From Clostridium_AD sp964467165 (GTDB taxonomy: Bacteria > Bacillota > Clostridia > Clostridiales > Clostridiaceae), in the NCBI GenBank assembly GCA_964467165.1, contig CAYXOL010000008.1, forward strand, positions 1-64,000: a DNA stretch of 64,000 nucleotides, given 5' to 3'. This document shows, one piece after another, positions 25,205 through 34,244 of the stretch. The notes beneath the pieces were generated by a model. It searched no databases and was not told where the DNA came from. It was given only the letters and a program-made list of their open reading frames with translations. The position numbers and the translations under genes were made by a program. Each line of letters opens with the position of its first letter. Within the stretch, counting starts at the first letter, position 1.

Positions 25205-26398
25205 TTATGAATTAACAACTTCGCATGTATCTCTTGCAATCATTAACTCTTCATTTGTAGGTATAACAAAAACTTTTACAGTTGAATCTGATGTGCTTAT
25301 TTCTGCAGCGATTCCGGCAACGTTATTCTTTTCACTATCTATTTTAACGCCTAAAAACTCTAATCCTTTGCAACAAGACGCTCTAGCTTTTGCTGAGTTT
25401 TCACCAACACCTGCAGTAAATATAATGCAATCTACGCCACCTAAGGCACCTGCATAACTACAGATATACTTTTTAACTTCATAATGAAATACATCTAAGG
25501 CCAATTGTGCTCTTTTATTAGTCTTAGCAGCAGCCCAAATATCTCTAAAATCACTGCTTATTCCTGAAATGCCCAGTACACCAGATTTTTTATTAAGTAA
25601 ATCAGTTACTTCTTCTGGAGACAAATTTAGGTCTTGCATTAAGAAGGTTATAATTGATGGGTCAATATCTCCAGATCTTGTTCCCATAGCAAGCCCTGCA
25701 AGAGGCGTAAATCCCATACTTGTATCAATTGATTTACCACTTTTGATTGCAGCAATACTTGCTCCATTTCCTAAATGGCAGGAAATAATTTTTAAATCAC
25801 TAATATCTTTGTTCATCATCTCCGCTGCTACTTGTGACACATATTTATGAGAAGTTCCATGGAACCCGTACTTTCTTATCCTATGTTCCTCATACAATTC
25901 ATATGGTAATGCATAAATATATGCATGCTCTGGCATATTTTGATGAAAAGCCGTATCAAATACCGCTACCATTTTCGTATCAGGCATAAGCGCCTTACAA
26001 CTGTTAATTCCAATAATATTTGGTGGATTATGAAGTGGCGCAAGTTTTGAACAATCCTCTAGAGCTTTCATTACTTTCTCATCAATCAATACAGATTTAG
26101 AATAATATTCTCCACCATGAACCACTCTATGACCTACTGCTGAAATTTCATCTACACTTTTAATTACTCCATTAGTTTCATCTATAAGAGTTTCAAGAAC
26201 TAATTTAATTGCATCTTTATGATCCTGCATATTTTGTTTTACTATGTATTTTTCTCTGCCTTCTACCTTTTGAGTTAAAACAGATCCCTCACTACCAATT
26301 CTTTCAATCAATCCTAGTGCTAAAGAACTTTCATTTTCCATATTAATAAGTTGATATTTTAGAGAAGAACTGCCACAGTTAATAACTAGTACTTTCAT
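25205..26398 (-). CDS. ackA: Acetate kinase
   Basis: A 397-residue ASKHA-fold kinase converting acetyl phosphate and ADP to acetate and ATP, the main ATP-yielding step of acetogenic fermentation. The N-terminal VLVINCGSSSLKYQL signature and GFTPLAGLAMGTRSGDIDP (about 206-224) are diagnostic; HHMGNGAS-like SCHLGNGASIAA binds phosphate. The usual partner pta is not next to it here (window shows only the small gene at 26678 upstream). Full length, ATG start with AGGGGA site, own terminator. Confidence 0.96.
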   Translation of the reverse strand: MKVLVINCGSSSLKYQLINMENESSLALGLIERIGSEGSVLTQKVEGREKYIVKQNMQDHKDAIKLVLETLIDETNGVIKSVDEISAVGHRVVHGGEYYSKSVLIDEKVMKALEDCSKLAPLHNPPNIIGINSCKALMPDTKMVAVFDTAFHQNMPEHAYIYALPYELYEEHRIRKYGFHGTSHKYVSQVAAEMMNKDISDLKIISCHLGNGASIAAIKSGKSIDTSMGFTPLAGLAMGTRSGDIDPSIITFLMQDLNLSPEEVTDLLNKKSGVLGISGISSDFRDIWAAAKTNKRAQLALDVFHYEVKKYICSYAGALGGVDCIIFTAGVGENSAKARASCCKGLEFLGVKIDSEKNNVAGIAAEISTSDSTVKVFVIPTNEELMIARDTCEVVNS

Positions 26399-26585
26399 TA
26401 AAAAAAATCCCCTTTCAGTATATTATTCACTTTTTTTGAACTTGGACAAATATTACAGCCACAAGATTTATAATCTTGTTATTTTCTATTACTTTTGTAT
26501 ATCACATTTCGTATATAGTATATCCTACAATATATATATTATATAAATAACTAAATAATTGCAAGTAGTTTTCAATTTTTAATTA

Positions 26586-26645
26586 CATAACCATTATTAA
26601 AAACTAAATCTTAAAAGTTAAGACTTAATTTTCATAATGGTTATG
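26586..26645. repeat. Inverted repeat, 12-bp perfect arms
   Basis: 26586-26597 and 26634-26645 are exact complements, with a smaller nested hairpin (TCTTAA/TTAAGA) inside. It lies between the end of the 123-residue ORF and the ackA upstream region; no good U-run follows, so terminator function is uncertain. Confidence 0.5.
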
Positions 26646-26677
26646 TGCTTGTATCCATTAAAAACAAATTATAAATA

Positions 26678-27049
26678 TTACATATCTCTAGGATCTATAT
26701 CATTAATCATTTTTACAGTGCCTGATATATACCATTTAGTTTCTTTTTTTTCTACTATATATACTTTTCCAAGTATTTTAAACTTACACATAACTCCCGC
26801 AAGCGAGCCTATAAATGAAGGTGTATTCAATTGGACTTTCTTATTTTTCTTCACATTATCTATGTTTTCAACTGTAAGCTCTTTAGAAAGGTTACTGTTT
26901 ATTTCCTTACTATTTTTAGCCGTCTCTTTACTTTTAGCCCCTAATGCCTCTAGTGTTTTATAAATTTCTTCCATCTTCCGTTTCTTTCTTTCAATACTTA
27001 TACTAGGACTTTCAACTTCTGTGTATTCTATTGATCTTTTCATAATCAT
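26678..27049 (-). CDS. Hypothetical protein, 123 residues
   Basis: Not recognised. The first two thirds (1-75) are highly charged, Lys/Glu rich and probably helical/coiled (IERKKRKMEEIYKTLEAL); the C-terminal third (78-120) is beta-like with hydrophobic strands (FKILGKVYIVEKKETKWYIS). No signal peptide. GGAAGG precedes the ATG by 4 bases; ATG 27043 is an alternative. Monocistronic between ackA and the DUF4130 gene. Confidence 0.6.
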   Translation of the reverse strand: MIMKRSIEYTEVESPSISIERKKRKMEEIYKTLEALGAKSKETAKNSKEINSNLSKELTVENIDNVKKNKKVQLNTPSFIGSLAGVMCKFKILGKVYIVEKKETKWYISGTVKMINDIDPRDM

Positions 27050-27199
27050 CTTTCCTTCCTTTAATTAATCAGCATATACCATGCTACGATATTACATACT
27101 TTATAAATGTCGTTAATAACACTTTAATATACGTGTTTATGTATATTATATCATGATTTCTAGCATTTTAAGAACAAATATTGAAATATGCAAAAGTCT

Positions 27200-27949
27200 T
27201 TACTGTATGTTATGATTACTTTTCATTTCAGTTAAATTATTCCAATATTTTTTTGGCATATGTTGCATTTGTAATCTCTCATTGCTTCTTTCTTCTAAGG
27301 ATACACTTTTATGAAAGGCCTTCCAAAGGTTTTGATAAAACAACTCTTCTGCCTCATTACTCTCTAATTTCTCGAATTTTAAATCTCTAAGTATCATTTC
27401 ATTATTTTCATAAACTATACCAATTTTTCTTTTTACGTCATGAATGACCCACTTTTCATTTTTCATTCTTGCACTAAAGTGACTTCCTATGAGTTCAACA
27501 ATATTGTGTGTAGGCTCTATTGCTGCATACAATATTCCCTTAAACTCTTGAAATCTAACAAGTCCTAAAAATCTATGTGCTTCAAATCCGACTTTCCTAG
27601 AAATTTTCTGTACTTCATTCACAACTTCCTCGGTTAAAAAGTTATTTACTTTACTACCCAGTTTAAATCCTAACTGTATATACTTAAATAAATTTAGTTC
27701 TATGCCATGTTCCTCAGATAAAAAGGCCTGATACACATAAACCAACGTATCTTGTGAAATCTTTTCTACAATAGCCCTGTATACTTTACCCGATTTTTTC
27801 ATATCAGCTTCAATAACTATATCCTCATATAATATATTGAAGTTATAATCCCTTTCTCTCTCAATACTTCCAGGGATTTTACTATAATAGCAAGCATATA
27901 TAACAGATAAAAACCCATCAAAGCTTCCGTCATAAATATATCTAACCAA
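27200..27949 (-). CDS. DUF4130 / TIGR03915-type protein paired with radical SAM
   Basis: A 249-residue protein of the DUF4130 family, always found beside the radical-SAM gene that precedes it here (8-base overlap). The family has been suggested to act in DNA modification or repair, partly from similarity to uracil-DNA glycosylase-like folds, but has no proven activity. Visible family features are the VRYIYDGSFDGFLSV N-terminus and the R-F-x-G-L-V-R-F segment near 150. A longer in-frame reading exists, but AAGGAG places a TTG start at 27949. Confidence 0.8.
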   Translation of the reverse strand: MVRYIYDGSFDGFLSVIYACYYSKIPGSIERERDYNFNILYEDIVIEADMKKSGKVYRAIVEKISQDTLVYVYQAFLSEEHGIELNLFKYIQLGFKLGSKVNNFLTEEVVNEVQKISRKVGFEAHRFLGLVRFQEFKGILYAAIEPTHNIVELIGSHFSARMKNEKWVIHDVKRKIGIVYENNEMILRDLKFEKLESNEAEELFYQNLWKAFHKSVSLEERSNERLQMQHMPKKYWNNLTEMKSNHNIQ

Positions 27950-29204
27950 ATAAATCACTCCTTTGGGTAAATAAACTAAGTTGCTGCGGCTTATCAAAGC
28001 TCTCATAGTCTAATAAATAATTTTTGATACTTCCTCTTTCCATGCCTTTATCTCCATAAAATTTGCCACTACAGGTTAAAAAAAATCTAGCTCTTTTAAG
28101 CACAATCCCTATTTTTTTTAAATTGTCATAGGAAAGATTACAAAGTCTTCTTGCTCTTAGGATTCTTAAGGCCGATGTTACCCCTATGCCTGGAACTCTA
28201 AGTAACGTTTCATAGGAAGCATTATTTACCTCCACTGGGAACTTGTCTAAATTATTTAATGCCCAAAAGGCTTTAGGATCTAAATCCACATCAAAATTAG
28301 GATTCCTTTCATCTAGTAATTCCTTTGCCTTAAAACCATAATACCTTAAAAGCCAATCTGCTTGATACATTCTATGCTCTTTTAGAAGTGGAGGCGTGGT
28401 TTGGATGGATGGTAAATTTACATTTGATACAACTGGTACATAAGCTGAATAATAAACCCTCTTAAGCCCAAAGGTATCATATAATCCCTCTGTAAGACTA
28501 ATTACCCTCAGGTCACTTTCGTTAGTTGCTCCAACCATTATCTGCGTACTTTGGCCACCAGGTGTGAATTTCGGGACTTTAAACCCTTTTTTCTTATGTT
28601 CAGTAGACTCAAGTATACTGTGCTTAATAAGCCCCATAGGTTTTAATATATCTGCCTTGTTTTTTTGAGGTGCTAAGAGTTTCAGGCTTTTTTCTGAGGG
28701 CAACTCAATATTTACACTCATCCTATCTGCATACAGTCCTGCCTCATATATAAATTTAGGATCAGCGCCTGGAATAGCCTTTACATGAATATAACCATTG
28801 AATTTGTGAATCACTCTTAGATCCTTTAAGATTTTCACTAGATTTTCCATTGTATAATCTGGACTTTTCTCTACCCCAGAGCTTAAGAATAAACCTTCTA
28901 TATAATTTCTTCTATAGAAATTCATAGTTAAATCCACTACTTCACTAGGAGTAAAGCTAGTCCTTTCTAAATCATTGTTAACTCTATTAATGCAATATTT
29001 ACAATCATATATACATTTATTAGTATATAAAATTTTAAGTAGTGATATACATCTACCATCCTGTGACCAAGAATGGCAAATGCCTGAAACTGAAGCATTT
29101 CCTATACCATCTGCTGTATTCTTTCTATTAGAACCACTAGAAGAGCAAGAAGCATCATACTTTGCTGAATTAGATAATATCTCAAGTTTTCTCATTACAT
29201 CCAC
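27942..29204 (-). CDS. Putative DNA modification/repair radical SAM protein (TIGR03916)
   Basis: A 420-residue radical SAM enzyme. The Fe-S motif NKCIYDCKYC (C-x3-C-x2-C, about 62-71) binds the 4Fe-4S cluster that cleaves SAM. Near the C-terminus (about 335-357) LLRVPGIGVTSALRILRAR is a helix-hairpin-helix motif, a DNA-binding element, which underlies the family's proposed role on nucleic acid. It overlaps the DUF4130 gene by 8 bases, so the two products probably work together. Substrate unknown. The start is GTG 29204 or ATG 29195; a TTG at 29219 overlaps the GGGGGTG site. Confidence 0.85.
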   Translation of the reverse strand: MDVMRKLEILSNSAKYDASCSSSGSNRKNTADGIGNASVSGICHSWSQDGRCISLLKILYTNKCIYDCKYCINRVNNDLERTSFTPSEVVDLTMNFYRRNYIEGLFLSSGVEKSPDYTMENLVKILKDLRVIHKFNGYIHVKAIPGADPKFIYEAGLYADRMSVNIELPSEKSLKLLAPQKNKADILKPMGLIKHSILESTEHKKKGFKVPKFTPGGQSTQIMVGATNESDLRVISLTEGLYDTFGLKRVYYSAYVPVVSNVNLPSIQTTPPLLKEHRMYQADWLLRYYGFKAKELLDERNPNFDVDLDPKAFWALNNLDKFPVEVNNASYETLLRVPGIGVTSALRILRARRLCNLSYDNLKKIGIVLKRARFFLTCSGKFYGDKGMERGSIKNYLLDYESFDKPQQLSLFTQRSDLFG

Positions 29205-29321
29205 TTTTAGCACCCCCAAACATCTGTTCTTATTTTATCATATTTGAGAACAAAACAAAACACTTATTTACTACAAATTGCAATATATTAGGGTTTAAAC
29301 TAGACAAGCTTAAAATTACTT

Positions 29322-29353
29322 AAAAAAAAATCCCCCATTTATATAAATGGAGG
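29322..29353 (-). terminator. Terminator of the rnz / 68-residue gene unit
   Basis: The palindrome CCATTTATATAAATGG (29335-29350) with flanking G/C pairs is followed on the minus strand by nine U. Confidence 0.8.
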
Positions 29354-29387
29354 TGGATAACAAATTACTGTTTAACCGCTACATTCT

Positions 29388-29594
29388 CTAAGTTAGTATC
29401 TTTATTAAATACAATCCATAATCTAAAATACTTTGTTCACAACTAAACTTAATCCCCTCATCAATAAATTCAAAGCATACGTCTCTTGTACTATTTATAT
29501 CAAATAGACACTTTCCTTTTTCATCTAAGGATTTTATAGCATCCTCATGAATTCCTTCTCTAAGTAAATGTTCTTTAATTTCACTACTTAACAT
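29388..29594 (-). CDS. Hypothetical protein, 68 residues
   Basis: A small acidic soluble protein (MLSSEIKEHLLREG start, two Cys at 29 and 40) with no recognised domain. GGAGGGG lies 10 bases before the ATG and a good terminator follows, supporting a real gene. It is 90 bases downstream of rnz in the same direction. Confidence 0.55.
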   Translation of the reverse strand: MLSSEIKEHLLREGIHEDAIKSLDEKGKCLFDINSTRDVCFEFIDEGIKFSCEQSILDYGLYLIKILT

Positions 29595-29684
29595 TTCACA
29601 TCTTCCCCTCCATATTATATAATACTCTTGCTATCTAACCAAGCTTCCTATTGTATTTATAGTATCATAAACTTTCTTTTTTTT

Positions 29685-30629
29685 CTAATCTTTAAACGAA
29701 ATAGTCTTTACAAGTCTATCAAAGCCAATAATGGTGTTTTTAAAAATACCTTCCGCTCCATCTTTAAACTCTTCAGGACTGTGCATTGCGGGACTAAAAT
29801 GTGTTAATAGGAGCTGTTGCACCTGGCCATTCAAAGCGAGCTGTGCTGCCTCGCTAAAGGTCATATGTTTATTCTTAATAGCCTTTTCAATATCATTATC
29901 ATTACCGTAGGTACCCTCACAAATAAACAAATCACTTTCTTTAATAAAACTTGCTATTTCAGGTATTGGTCTTGTATCCGTTGTGAAACTAAGCTTTATT
30001 CCTGGCCTTTCTTTTCCTAGCACCATACTTGGCAAGTATGTTTTTCCATTATGACTTACAGTTTCGTTTTTTTGAAGTCTACTCCAAAATATTTTTGGTA
30101 TTTCATTTTTAGCTGCACTTTCAACATCAAATTTTGGTTTTCTCCTAAAATAAAAACTATAACCCAAACAATTAGTTGAATGTTCAAGTTCCAGTGTTGA
30201 AACTATTAAATCATGAAATTCTCCTAATGAAGCATTTACATTATTTATTTTGTTTTCTATTTGCAATGGCACCTGTGGATTTTCTATAATGTTAAGTTCG
30301 TAAGTAAGGTAAGGTGCCGCTACCCGTAAGCCTCTTACAATATTAGTAATACCTTTGGGCCCAATTATTGTAATAGGTTCTGTTCTACCACTGTTACCAA
30401 TTGTTAAAAGAATACCTGGAAGTCCTACAATATGATCCGCATGTCCATGAGTTATACAAATTATATCTATTGATTTAAATCCCCACCCAAGTATTTTCAT
30501 GGATACCTGGGTGCCTTCACCACAGTCCAGCAGTATCTTTCTGCCTTTATAGTTTATGAGAAGTGAAGATAGATACCTTTCGGGAATAGGCATTCCACCG
30601 CCACAACCTAGCAGTGCTATATCAACCAA
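29685..30629 (-). CDS. rnz: Ribonuclease Z (tRNA 3' processing)
   Basis: A 314-residue metallo-beta-lactamase endonuclease that trims tRNA 3' trailers. The zinc motif THGHADHIVGLPG (about 60-72) is intact; further ligands are in HSTNCLGYSF, FTTDTRP (about 210) and LTHFSP (about 268). Length fits the bacterial short form RNase Z. ATG with a GAGG site. Followed by the 68-residue gene and a shared terminator. Confidence 0.93.
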   Translation of the reverse strand: MVDIALLGCGGGMPIPERYLSSLLINYKGRKILLDCGEGTQVSMKILGWGFKSIDIICITHGHADHIVGLPGILLTIGNSGRTEPITIIGPKGITNIVRGLRVAAPYLTYELNIIENPQVPLQIENKINNVNASLGEFHDLIVSTLELEHSTNCLGYSFYFRRKPKFDVESAAKNEIPKIFWSRLQKNETVSHNGKTYLPSMVLGKERPGIKLSFTTDTRPIPEIASFIKESDLFICEGTYGNDNDIEKAIKNKHMTFSEAAQLALNGQVQQLLLTHFSPAMHSPEEFKDGAEGIFKNTIIGFDRLVKTISFKD

Positions 30630-30854
30630 TTAAATCACCTCATCTACAGTTCTTATTCAATCTATTTATAGCATAATCTACGCAACAACATTTTATTCAT
30701 AAACATTTACATTATTCGTTTCTATAATCCTCTCAAAGAAATCCATAAAAATCACTTATTCATTTTAATTTCTTATTACTGGCAACCCTCACATTTTTGA
30801 CATAAAATTAGACTCCTAATTACCTTAGTAGCCTTAATTTTAATAATCTATTAT

Positions 30855-31598
30855 CTAATCCGAAACTAAATTTAAGAATTGTTTTATTCGTGCATTATTT
30901 GTTTCACTTAATATTTGCTTGGATGTGCCCTTATCAACAATAAGTCCATCATCCATAAATATTATATTATCCCCTACTTCTCTTGCAAAACTCATATTAT
31001 GAGTAACCACTACCATGGTCATACCTTCAAGACAAAGTTCCTTCATAACTTTAAGTACCTCCGCTGCAAGCTCAGGATCCAGTGCTGAGGTTGGTTCATC
31101 AAATAACAGAACTAGTGGTTCTATAGCCATTGCACGCGCTATTGCAACACGCTGTTGCTGTCCTCCGGAAAGCTCATGAGGATAACTATCGAACTTTTCT
31201 GAAAGTCCAACCTTCTCCAGTAGTCTAAGAACTTTGTCCCTTGCTTCCTTCTTAGATTGCTTAAGTACAGTAACAAGGCCTTCCATAATGTTTTCAGAAA
31301 CGGTCTTGTGAGGAAATAAATGAAAGCCTTGAAATACCATGCCTGTTTTTCTGCGTAGTGTTAATATTTCTTTTTCGGTGGGATTTTTGCTTTCACCGAA
31401 TGTAAGCTTACTCTGCTCAATGCTTATACTTCCGCTATTGGGCACTTCTAACAAATTCATACACCTTAGAAGGGTTGTTTTACCTGAACCTGAAGGTCCT
31501 ATTACAATTGTTGTTTCACCCCTTTTAATTTGTAAATCAATGCCTTTTAAAATTTCATTATCACCAAAGCTCTTGTGTAAATTTTGTATATTAATCAT
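30855..31598 (-). CDS. Polar amino acid ABC transporter ATPase
   Basis: A 247-residue GlnQ/HisP-type ATPase: Walker A GPSGSGKTT, signature LSGGQQQRVAIARAM, Walker B VLLFDEPTSALDP, switch VTHN. The start ATG 31598 has GGAGG 6 bases upstream; an upstream in-frame extension overlaps the permease gene and is rejected. Last gene of a three-gene operon binding protein - permease - ATPase. Substrate likely a polar amino acid such as glutamine, cystine or arginine. Confidence 0.93.
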   Translation of the reverse strand: MINIQNLHKSFGDNEILKGIDLQIKRGETTIVIGPSGSGKTTLLRCMNLLEVPNSGSISIEQSKLTFGESKNPTEKEILTLRRKTGMVFQGFHLFPHKTVSENIMEGLVTVLKQSKKEARDKVLRLLEKVGLSEKFDSYPHELSGGQQQRVAIARAMAIEPLVLLFDEPTSALDPELAAEVLKVMKELCLEGMTMVVVTHNMSFAREVGDNIIFMDDGLIVDKGTSKQILSETNNARIKQFLNLVSD

Positions 31599-31611
31599 GA
31601 AGTTCCTCCAA

Positions 31612-32295
31612 TTACCTAGCCACATATCTTTCAAGTTTTTTCTCTATCTTCTTTTGAAGTGTGGATAGTATAGTACAAAATATTAGGTATATAAATGCCG
31701 CTTCACAGTACAACACAAGTGGTTCATATGTTGCTGCTGTTATTCTTTGAGCAATTTGAAACATTTCAGTTAAAGTAATTGCTGCAGCAAGGGACGTATC
31801 TTTTACAAGACTTATAAAGGAATTTGAAAGCGGCGGTACAGATACCCTAGCTGCCTGTGGCAAAATTATACGGAGCAATGCTTGTGTATGTGTCATACCA
31901 ATAGAAGATGCTGCTTCCCACTGGCCCTTAGGTATAGATAGAATCGCGGCTCTAATTACTTCTGAATTATAAGCCCCAACATTTAATGTAAAACCTATAA
32001 TTGCAGCTGGCAGTGCTCCTATTGTTATACCAGCCGCTGGTAATCCATAAAATATTATAAATAGTTGTACGAGAAGAGGTGTACCTCTTATTATCCAAAC
32101 ATAAAAACCCGATATTAAAACCAATGATTTATATTTTGATATCCGTGCGAGAGCCGTTGCCATAGCCAATATTGATCCAAGTACGAATGAAACTATTGCC
32201 AGTGGAATTGTAAACTCCACACCAGCTATTAATAAAGGAACTAAAGAATCTTTAACTATGCCTAATATTCTTATTGTTTCTGCATCAAAATTCAT
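31612..32295 (-). CDS. Polar amino acid ABC transporter permease
   Basis: A 227-residue HisM/GlnP-type permease with about five membrane helices and the EAA loop AASSIGMTHTQALLRIILPQA (about 135-155). It sits 12 bases after the binding-protein gene and 13 before the ATPase gene. As only one permease gene is present it probably forms a homodimer. Confidence 0.92.
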   Translation of the reverse strand: MNFDAETIRILGIVKDSLVPLLIAGVEFTIPLAIVSFVLGSILAMATALARISKYKSLVLISGFYVWIIRGTPLLVQLFIIFYGLPAAGITIGALPAAIIGFTLNVGAYNSEVIRAAILSIPKGQWEAASSIGMTHTQALLRIILPQAARVSVPPLSNSFISLVKDTSLAAAITLTEMFQIAQRITAATYEPLVLYCEAAFIYLIFCTILSTLQKKIEKKLERYVAR

Positions 32296-32307
32296 CTTAT
32301 CTCCTTA

Positions 32308-33105
32308 TTATTTTGATACATCAGTACCAAACCATTTTTTTGATATTTTTGAATAAGTACCATCTGCTTTCATATCTGTAAGTGCTTTATTAGTTGCATC
32401 TACTAATTCTTTATTTCCCTTATTAAACATAATTGCACTTGGCTGTGCATTTCCTTCTTCATCAACAACTTTTATAGCAAGGTTTGGCTTTTGCTTTTTA
32501 AGATCAAGGTAAGATAAACTATCATTAACTGTTGCATCTACTCTTTTGGAAGTTAAAAGATCAATCGCTTGATTAAAACTGTCAACAGGTTGTAGTACAG
32601 CTCCATTAGTTTCTGCAATTTTAGCTAGATTACTAGTTAAGGATTGCGCGGATTTCTTTCCCTTCAAATCTTCAAACTTTTCAATTGTATTATCAGTACT
32701 CCTAACTATAAGTACTGCTTTTGAAACTATGTATGAATCTGAAAAATCATACTTCAATTGTCTATCCGGTTTAATTCCAACTTGATTCACCACCATGTCA
32801 AATCTTTTTGCATCCAGGCCAGCAAACATACCATCCCACTTTGTTTCCACAAATTCTGGTTTAACTCCCATACGCTCAGAGACTTCCTCTGCAATTTCAA
32901 CATCAAATCCAGTTAATTTTCCTGACTTATCATGAAATGTATATGGTGAATAGGTACCTTCAGTCCCGATGCGAATTTTTCCTTCACTCATTATTTTTGA
33001 TAATAGATTTGTAGCCTCAGCACTTTTATTCTTGCTTGTTCCACATCCTATAAGACCTAAGCTGGCTATTAGTAAAGTGGTAATCAGTATAGATATTTTT
33101 TTCAT
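32308..33105 (-). CDS. Polar amino acid ABC transporter binding lipoprotein
   Basis: A 265-residue lipoprotein, lipobox LIGC at about 20, then a family 3 solute-binding protein (IRIGTEGTYSPYTFHDKSG and GFDVEIAEEV, then FDMVVNQVGIKPDRQ). The pattern suits cystine/glutamine-type binders. The start ATG 33105 has AGGGGG upstream; an in-frame 41-residue extension is not supported. First gene of the operon. Confidence 0.92.
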   Translation of the reverse strand: MKKISILITTLLIASLGLIGCGTSKNKSAEATNLLSKIMSEGKIRIGTEGTYSPYTFHDKSGKLTGFDVEIAEEVSERMGVKPEFVETKWDGMFAGLDAKRFDMVVNQVGIKPDRQLKYDFSDSYIVSKAVLIVRSTDNTIEKFEDLKGKKSAQSLTSNLAKIAETNGAVLQPVDSFNQAIDLLTSKRVDATVNDSLSYLDLKKQKPNLAIKVVDEEGNAQPSAIMFNKGNKELVDATNKALTDMKADGTYSKISKKWFGTDVSK

Positions 33106-33313
33106 TTGTATTCCCCCTAGTATTCCTATCGTTTTAGTAGGATATAGTTTATATAGTAACATAAGTCTTCTTTTCTTGTCAATATAGCTTTTTAAATTCC
33201 CTAAATTAAGATAAATCACATTTTGCAATTTAAAAAATTAATTGTACAAAATTTCATATTACAAAGATTCCTTGTTACTATAATACAAAAGTTTTATGTA
33301 GCTAATATGAAGA

Positions 33314-33364
33314 AAGTAAGAAAGAGTAAGAATACTAAATTTAGTAACCTTACTCTCTTTACTT
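33314..33364 (-). terminator. Terminator after the 84-residue gene
   Basis: Long near-perfect arms (33314-33330 with 33349-33364) plus an inner palindrome ACTAAATTTAGT. The minus strand after the stem is pyrimidine-rich, not a pure U-run. Confidence 0.6.
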
Positions 33365-33397
33365 AAATAATAAATTTACCGTCTGTTGACAGATACT

Positions 33398-33652
33398 TTA
33401 ACTTTTCTCTACACTCTCAATATACTCGATATTTTCCATTTCAGATAGTGCATCTTGCACTGATATATCCTCTGAAATTCTTCCAGTAAGAATTAAACCT
33501 CTATTTAAATCTTCTTCCCACTCAAAATCAGTCATCACGCTATCTACACCTAAATTTTTAGCCATATCCTTTGCACTAATAGGATTACCTTTATAATTAT
33601 CAAGCCCTTCCTCTGTGATAGTAATCTCATAAATTGTATTTTTAATTGGCAT
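33398..33652 (-). CDS. Hypothetical protein, 84 residues
   Basis: A small acidic soluble protein, not recognised. The pattern of alternating hydrophobics (TIYEITITEEG, GLILTGRIS, SVQDALSEMENIEYIES) suggests an alpha/beta ferredoxin-like mini-domain. ATG 33652 has GGAGG 7 bases upstream. Monocistronic with its own terminator. Confidence 0.6.
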   Translation of the reverse strand: MPIKNTIYEITITEEGLDNYKGNPISAKDMAKNLGVDSVMTDFEWEEDLNRGLILTGRISEDISVQDALSEMENIEYIESVEKS

Positions 33653-33751
33653 TTTTATTCCTCCATAGACCATAGTTTAATATGTTTTAACATATTAAAT
33701 ATAATATTCTACAAAAGCCTTAAAATATCCACCTATTTTTTCACATTATAA

Positions 33752-33773
33752 AAGAGCCCCCTTCTGAGCTCTT
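33752..33773 (-). terminator. Short hairpin terminator after the 54-residue gene
   Basis: Stem AAGAGC/GCTCTT with U-rich run TTTTATAAT on the minus strand, 45 bases beyond the small membrane-protein stop. Confidence 0.5.
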
Positions 33774-33817
33774 CAAATATTCTCTAAGATTAAATCATCA
33801 CCTGCGGTTCTTCAATA

Positions 33818-33982
33818 TTATAACTTATTTGCTTTTTCGCTTATGTAAATATCAAGTGCCTTTATTCCTCTATGAGCTAGTTTAACAAATAGTACAAATC
33901 CATAAATGCTAATACCTATCATCCCTAACAGAAAAACAAAATAAAATAACCCCAAACCAGCCATCACTGAATTCATTCCCAT
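33818..33982 (-). CDS. Small membrane protein, 54 residues
   Basis: ATG 33982 with a GGGGG site 9 bases upstream opens a 54-residue ORF: a short N-terminus, one long hydrophobic helix (about 8-35, GLFYFVFLLGMIGISIYGF) and a basic/amphipathic tail (LAHRGIKALDIYISEKANKL). Its composition and spacing look like a real single-pass membrane protein. Function unknown. It lies between tRNA-Pro and the 84-residue gene. Confidence 0.6.
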   Translation of the reverse strand: MGMNSVMAGLGLFYFVFLLGMIGISIYGFVLFVKLAHRGIKALDIYISEKANKL

Positions 33983-34021
33983 AATAATACGCCCCCTTTT
34001 AATATATTAAAACTAATATCA

Positions 34022-34053
34022 AAAGCTCGAAATCACTTAAGACTCCGAGCTTT
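34022..34053 (-). terminator. Terminator of the tRNA-Pro gene
   Basis: Stem AAAGCTCG/CGAGCTTT (about 34023-34030, 34046-34053) directly after the tRNA CCA end on the minus strand, followed by TTGATATT. Confidence 0.6.
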
Positions 34054-34056
34054 CAA

Positions 34057-34132
34057 TGGTCTGAGTGACAAGAGTCGAACTTGCGACCTCATGAACCCCA
34101 TTCATGCGCGCTACCAACTGCGCTACACCCAG
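34057..34132 (-). tRNA. tRNA-Pro (anticodon GGG)
   Basis: A full 76-base cloverleaf: acceptor CTGGGTG/CACTCAG (one G-T wobble), D stem GCGC/GCGC with AGTTGGTA loop, anticodon stem CATGA/TCATG with loop ATGGGGT giving anticodon GGG, T stem GCAAG/CTTGT with TTCGACT. The A discriminator and encoded CCA are present, and C1-G72 and G37 fit proline. Confidence 0.93.
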
Positions 34133-34143
34133 TTAACTACTAC

Positions 34144-34173
34144 ATTATAGCACGAAGGTTTATATTGATTCAA
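34144..34173 (-). promoter_or_regulatory. Promoter of tRNA-Pro
   Basis: -35 TTGAAT (34168-34173), 18-base spacer, -10 TATAAT (34144-34149) preceded by TGC; start would be a few bases before the tRNA. Confidence 0.65.
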
Positions 34174-34186
34174 CATAAAATTCAGC

Positions 34187-34220
34187 TTTGAGTTATAAGA
34201 AATTTTCCCTATAACTCAAA
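34187..34220 (-). terminator. Hairpin after spoIVA
   Basis: 11-bp perfect arms (34187-34197, 34210-34220), 25 bases beyond the spoIVA stop; weak U-run. Confidence 0.5.
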
Positions 34221-34244
34221 ACTATTATATAATAAAAAATATTA

